Below, in pieces: positions 23,810-24,111 of a stretch of DNA of 24,111 bases (within the stretch, counting starts at the first letter, position 1; each line of letters starts with the position of its first letter). Below the pieces are notes generated by a model. That model was not told the DNA's origin, made no database searches, and saw nothing but the letters and a program-made list of their open reading frames with translations. This DNA is from Firmicutes bacterium UBA3738. Its GTDB lineage: Bacteria > Bacillota > Clostridia > Peptostreptococcales > Anaerovoracaceae. Where the stretch lies: NCBI GenBank assembly GCA_002372505.1, contig DFGY01000053.1, positions 1 through 24,111 of the forward strand, in the 5' to 3' direction. A program made the translations under genes and the position numbers.

Positions 23810-23884
23810 CCTCTCCTTGGCTTTCGATTTAACTATTTCCCCAGTAGTATTCTCCTACTGCTTTTTGGTTTTGTCAAGGAGAGG
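23810..23884 (-). promoter_or_regulatory. Nested inverted-repeat leader and promoter of right recombinase
   Basis: Minus strand: TTGACA (23872-23877), 17 bases, GAGAAT (23849-23854). The inner inverted repeat CAGTAG / TATTCTC / CTACTG spans 23842-23860 and contains the -10. The outer arms CCTCTCCTTGGC (23810-23821, holding the ribosome site) and GTCAAGGAGAGG (23873-23884) give ten continuous pairs, one mismatch and one more pair. The organisation is the same as in the left copy, with a paired change in the inner stem (A-T there, G-C here). Confidence 0.65.
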
Positions 23885-23894
23885 TGTTTTACTG

Positions 23895-24044
23895 TTATCT
23901 GTTCTTCATGAATTCCTCTATTTCAAATTCTTCCAGATCCTCATCGCTCCACTTCATAAAGTCTATGCTACCGGGCGCGATACCATGAAGTATTAGAATG
24001 TTCTCAATATCTTCGATCATTTCATTTCTCTCTTCAGTCGTCAT
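23895..24044 (-). CDS. Small acidic protein of unknown function
   Basis: The protein has 49 residues from the ATG at 24044, chosen because AGGAG lies eight bases upstream; the frame stays open further toward the window edge. It is strongly acidic: 15 Asp/Glu against four Arg/Lys. I do not recognise it. It sits 10 bases before the outer arm of the recombinase leader and on the same strand, so transcription could run from it into the recombinase. It is too acidic to look like a typical excisionase. It could be a regulator or partner of the recombinase, or simply a neighbour. Confidence 0.5.
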   Translation of the reverse strand: MTTEERNEMIEDIENILILHGIAPGSIDFMKWSDEDLEEFEIEEFMKNR

Positions 24045-24111
24045 CGTTCTTGCTCCTTCTATCCGTTTTGTGCTCCATACTTTACGCATTATTTTTATCA
24101 TGCTTTCCAAT

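Overview
The window looks like chromosomal DNA of an anaerobic, low-to-mid GC Firmicute of the class Clostridia. The evidence is purine-rich Shine-Dalgarno sites (AGGAGG type) before almost every gene, Gram-positive lipoproteins with lipoboxes, an energy-coupling-factor (ECF) transporter, and a FIVAR-repeat surface protein. A Family XIII / Anaerovoracaceae-like host is a guess from the style of the proteins; no marker gene is present to fix the genus. All genes except one (a degenerate amidohydrolase) are on the minus strand.

Layout, left to right. (1) 1-509: the N-terminal half of a tyrosine recombinase, cut by the window edge. (2) 619-4492: an ECF vitamin transporter operon, transcribed lipoprotein -> EcfT -> fused ATPase -> S component. 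The lipoprotein ends in a transcobalamin-like DUF4430 domain, so corrinoid (vitamin B12-type) uptake is the best guess. (3) 4504-5832: an AAA/DUF4143 ATPase with its own promoter and two 26-bp direct repeats upstream. (4) 5955-10986: a peptide/nickel-type ABC importer operon (permease, permease, binding lipoprotein, fused double ATPase with a histidine-rich linker). (5) 11344-12615: a second AAA/DUF4143 ATPase whose promoter is built from 23-bp tandem repeats. (6) 12769-13426: a Phd-PIN type II toxin-antitoxin pair. (7) 13610-14962: an amidohydrolase-like protein lacking the metal-binding HxH motif. (8) 15155-15330: a strongly folded segment that looks like a minus-strand structured RNA ending in a U8 tract. 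(9) 15427-22233: a 2268-residue secreted surface protein with an adhesin-like N-terminal region, an SdrD-B-like domain, an InlB-like repeat, 11 FIVAR repeats and a very lysine-rich C-terminus. (10) 22771-23805: a complete tyrosine recombinase paralogous to the one at the left edge. (11) 23895-24044: a small acidic protein.

The most unusual feature is the pair of recombinase genes in direct orientation about 23.3 kb apart. Each is preceded by the same roughly 75-bp leader. The leader holds a TTGACA-17-GAGAAT promoter nested inside two inverted repeats. The outer repeat would bury the ribosome binding site in any transcript reading in from upstream, and the inner repeat shows a compensatory base-pair change between the copies. 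This resembles the fold-back protection from outside transcription known for IS10/IS50 transposase genes, and suggests that these recombinases belong to a mobile or switching system with the surface protein and accessory genes between them. A second pattern is that both DUF4143 ATPase genes carry their own, unrelated, short tandem repeats at the promoter.
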